Below the pieces are notes generated by a model. The model saw nothing but the letters and a program-made list of their open reading frames with translations, had not been told where the DNA came from and searched no databases. A DNA stretch of 6,660 nucleotides, from NCBI GenBank assembly GCA_947307005.1, contig CAMZHY010000214.1:1-6660 (forward strand), given 5' to 3'. Shown here piece by piece: positions 6,301 to 6,660 of the stretch (positions are counted from its first letter, which is position 1; every line of letters starts with the position of its first letter). Source of the stretch: an uncultured Planctomycetaceae bacterium (GTDB taxonomy: Bacteria > Planctomycetota > Planctomycetia > Pirellulales > Thermoguttaceae). A program made the translations under genes and the position numbers.

Positions 6301-6660
6301 ACAGGAGGATTTCTTTACCGGCGCGCTCGATCCTAGCGTCGGCTGGGAACACGTCGTTCGCGGTCGCGTTTTCAATTCAATCAACGGCGTTTGGGTCGAC
6401 GGCGAACTCGCGCCGTGGACTCTTTGGAAAGCGCCGAGCGAGCCGGGCGAGCCGAAACGCTACGTTCTCGACGTTCGACTGCTCGTTAAACGTCGTTACG
6501 AGCGCGTAGAGTTCGAGTTTAGCGACGAATCGAACAGACGTTTGAGCGGGGGCCGCCGCGTCGCCCCGATTCAAATCGAATGCGACGCCCCGACGCTTTC
6601 CGGCGTTTGGAACGCGAGTTTTCCTCCGCAGTTTCAGACCCGTCGCTCCTATTTCCGACA
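3305..6660 (+). CDS. Large secreted beta-rich protein of unknown function, paralogue of gene 1 (3' partial)
   Basis: From the ATG at 3305 the frame was read codon by codon to base 6660 with no stop: 1118 complete codons, with the 3' end outside the window. Residues 1-28 form a signal peptide (MTTSNRTT, hydrophobic core, LLA before QDQ). Residues 29-85 are a Ser/Ala/Thr/Asp/Pro linker. An aromatic stretch follows (FPGYRYWMAP at 89-98, HWPWGDGKYLPIP at 104-116). The rest is strand-like segments with landmarks FHGSSKARVTV (about 301-311), SGVDLTTRFDF (338-348), LVWRESLVRLTVV (434-446), EGW (537-539), HETWRL (701-706), RVPLLFLP (804-811), LTLPSS (965-970), VDGELAP (1031-1037) and SGVW (1099-1102). 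Acidic stretches lie near 870-892 and 943-970 onward. No lipobox and no catalytic motif were seen. Order and spacing match gene 1, so by analogy it should run about 200 more residues to a C-terminal anchor, for a total near 1300. It could instead end without an anchor. The gene call is firm; the role is unknown. Confidence 0.92.
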   Translation, partial: MTTSNRTTLFLCALCAAITVANVQILLAQDQNARGTEGVASSASDSTPSSTRTLPVASDAASAESQDAASSTVAPPDATERAPRETLDFPGYRYWMAPVASIDHWPWGDGKYLPIPSASFKEWIQTTNRRAALQDYVDGLRFSGVVATMRLSASLVGETLEGDGELSTSAPSVRDREDKNAPFLATPPLQAFGLAVDYPKEFPDDLSDAPATYPDGGVYLPRADEKVRRFKWSQRGKRDAAGNLYYDFSFRSFLRAELIVATAKSDVVSAVGGLVSPIPRPSSDEFSVAAYPEAQFWRVSFHGSSKARVTVASEKFDAVDASRPLGYRQESSYRASLSGVDLTTRFDFDRAPSRFGEATLTLDPTLALLALEWGSVPIRPLSSTVAEDGTTRVRLRVPANLANDASASLRATLFCPVWFGERKLPAARIEADNLVWRESLVRLTVVAPLTASSYQLENATQTRDANRARVEGAGYATFKLFDPRGSVRLALRRVSAAPPFDSATDCYFSANEISAKTALFFDFDECERNRVSLPLAEGWEVDSVQTSQSDSVAWSPGVDGNGRSVISLSFKNPPVENQPTRATISARYVAPLEERTLVDRLCPLDLQNALKGAHALSIRSDSSSQIRYTTRSGKPFAPAKTTPDFVFNESLLRDATPLAPGGARLWLGDQTVGVFAALESAWSNYSVEASCACSLDDDALHETWRLHCVPTSGMRVDRIVFFVAVPADARGSYGQTVASGLNWTWSTATDPNRRYSATLLSPEEAAALRTPENADAYEINLATSRSVPFDLNVFCSSPATREIRVPLLFLPDALDQSVEIVVESSSSAVFKTRGEGVVESTVPASEKNDSWLFKKAFRYDPKALFGASVETDSTAKENPDPSEETEDGDQNALAPLAASGSATPRLELVVLPRSRVDDGEGGATPLNSLCWFENYDSFFQIDGTVQNRATFYLENRGRDSFRIKLTLPSSRQDVLESDGSDEEIDDFTAPDPLRDDAYRQEDFFTGALDPSVGWEHVVRGRVFNSINGVWVDGELAPWTLWKAPSEPGEPKRYVLDVRLLVKRRYERVEFEFSDESNRRLSGGRRVAPIQIECDAPTLSGVWNASFPPQFQTRRSYFR
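3389..3562 (+). other. Low-complexity Ser/Ala/Thr/Asp/Pro linker after the signal peptide of gene 2
   Basis: Residues 29 to about 86 consist largely of Ser, Ala, Thr, Asp, Glu and Pro, for example GVASSASDSTPSSTR and AASAESQDAASSTVAPP, with almost no bulky hydrophobics. This is typical of a disordered spacer between the cleavage site and the first folded module, which begins at the aromatic FPGYRYW stretch. Confidence 0.7.
6230..6310 (+). other. Acidic insertion in gene 2 relative to gene 1
   Basis: Between the LTLPSS and VDGELAP landmarks gene 2 encodes a stretch with about 12 Asp/Glu in 27 residues (ESDGSDEEIDDF and the following DPLRDDAYRQED). In gene 1 the matching landmarks (RLPEQ and IDGEKIP) are only about 13 residues apart, against about 64 here, so the segment looks like a loop insertion in gene 2 or a loss in gene 1. 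Confidence 0.55.

Overview
The window looks like a piece of a bacterial chromosome, most likely from a planctomycete. That assignment is an inference. It rests on the strongly CpG-loaded codon choice (GCG, TCG, ACG, GAC, CGC/CGT), the absence of clear Shine-Dalgarno sites, and the presence of very large, cysteine-poor, beta-rich secreted proteins of a kind that is common and largely uncharacterised in Planctomycetota. No database search was possible.

The window holds only two genes, both on the + strand and both cut by the window edges. Gene 1 (bases 1-3257) lacks its 5' end. Its visible 1084 codons start inside an acidic Glu/Pro/Thr/Ser linker, continue through a long chain of beta-strand-rich segments, and end in three hydrophobic helices and a Lys-rich tail. 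Gene 2 (3305 to beyond 6660) starts 47 bases downstream. It has a signal peptide, a low-complexity Ser/Ala/Thr/Asp linker and an aromatic N-terminal motif, then at least 1118 codons with no stop before the window ends. The 47-bp gap contains no recognisable promoter or terminator, so the two are probably one transcription unit.

Aligned by eye, the two proteins share about eight weak landmarks in the same order and at similar spacing. I therefore read them as diverged tandem paralogues. Gene 1 shows the C-terminal membrane anchor that gene 2 has not yet reached. Gene 2 shows the N-terminal export signal that gene 1 has lost to the window edge. Together they suggest one architecture: signal peptide, flexible linker, about a thousand residues of extracytoplasmic beta-sandwich-like modules, then a C-terminal anchor in the membrane. 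I see no catalytic motif in either protein and give no function. There are no RNA genes, mobile elements, CRISPR arrays or long DNA repeats. The long open frames on the opposite strand and in other frames look like Arg-rich shadows produced by the codon bias.
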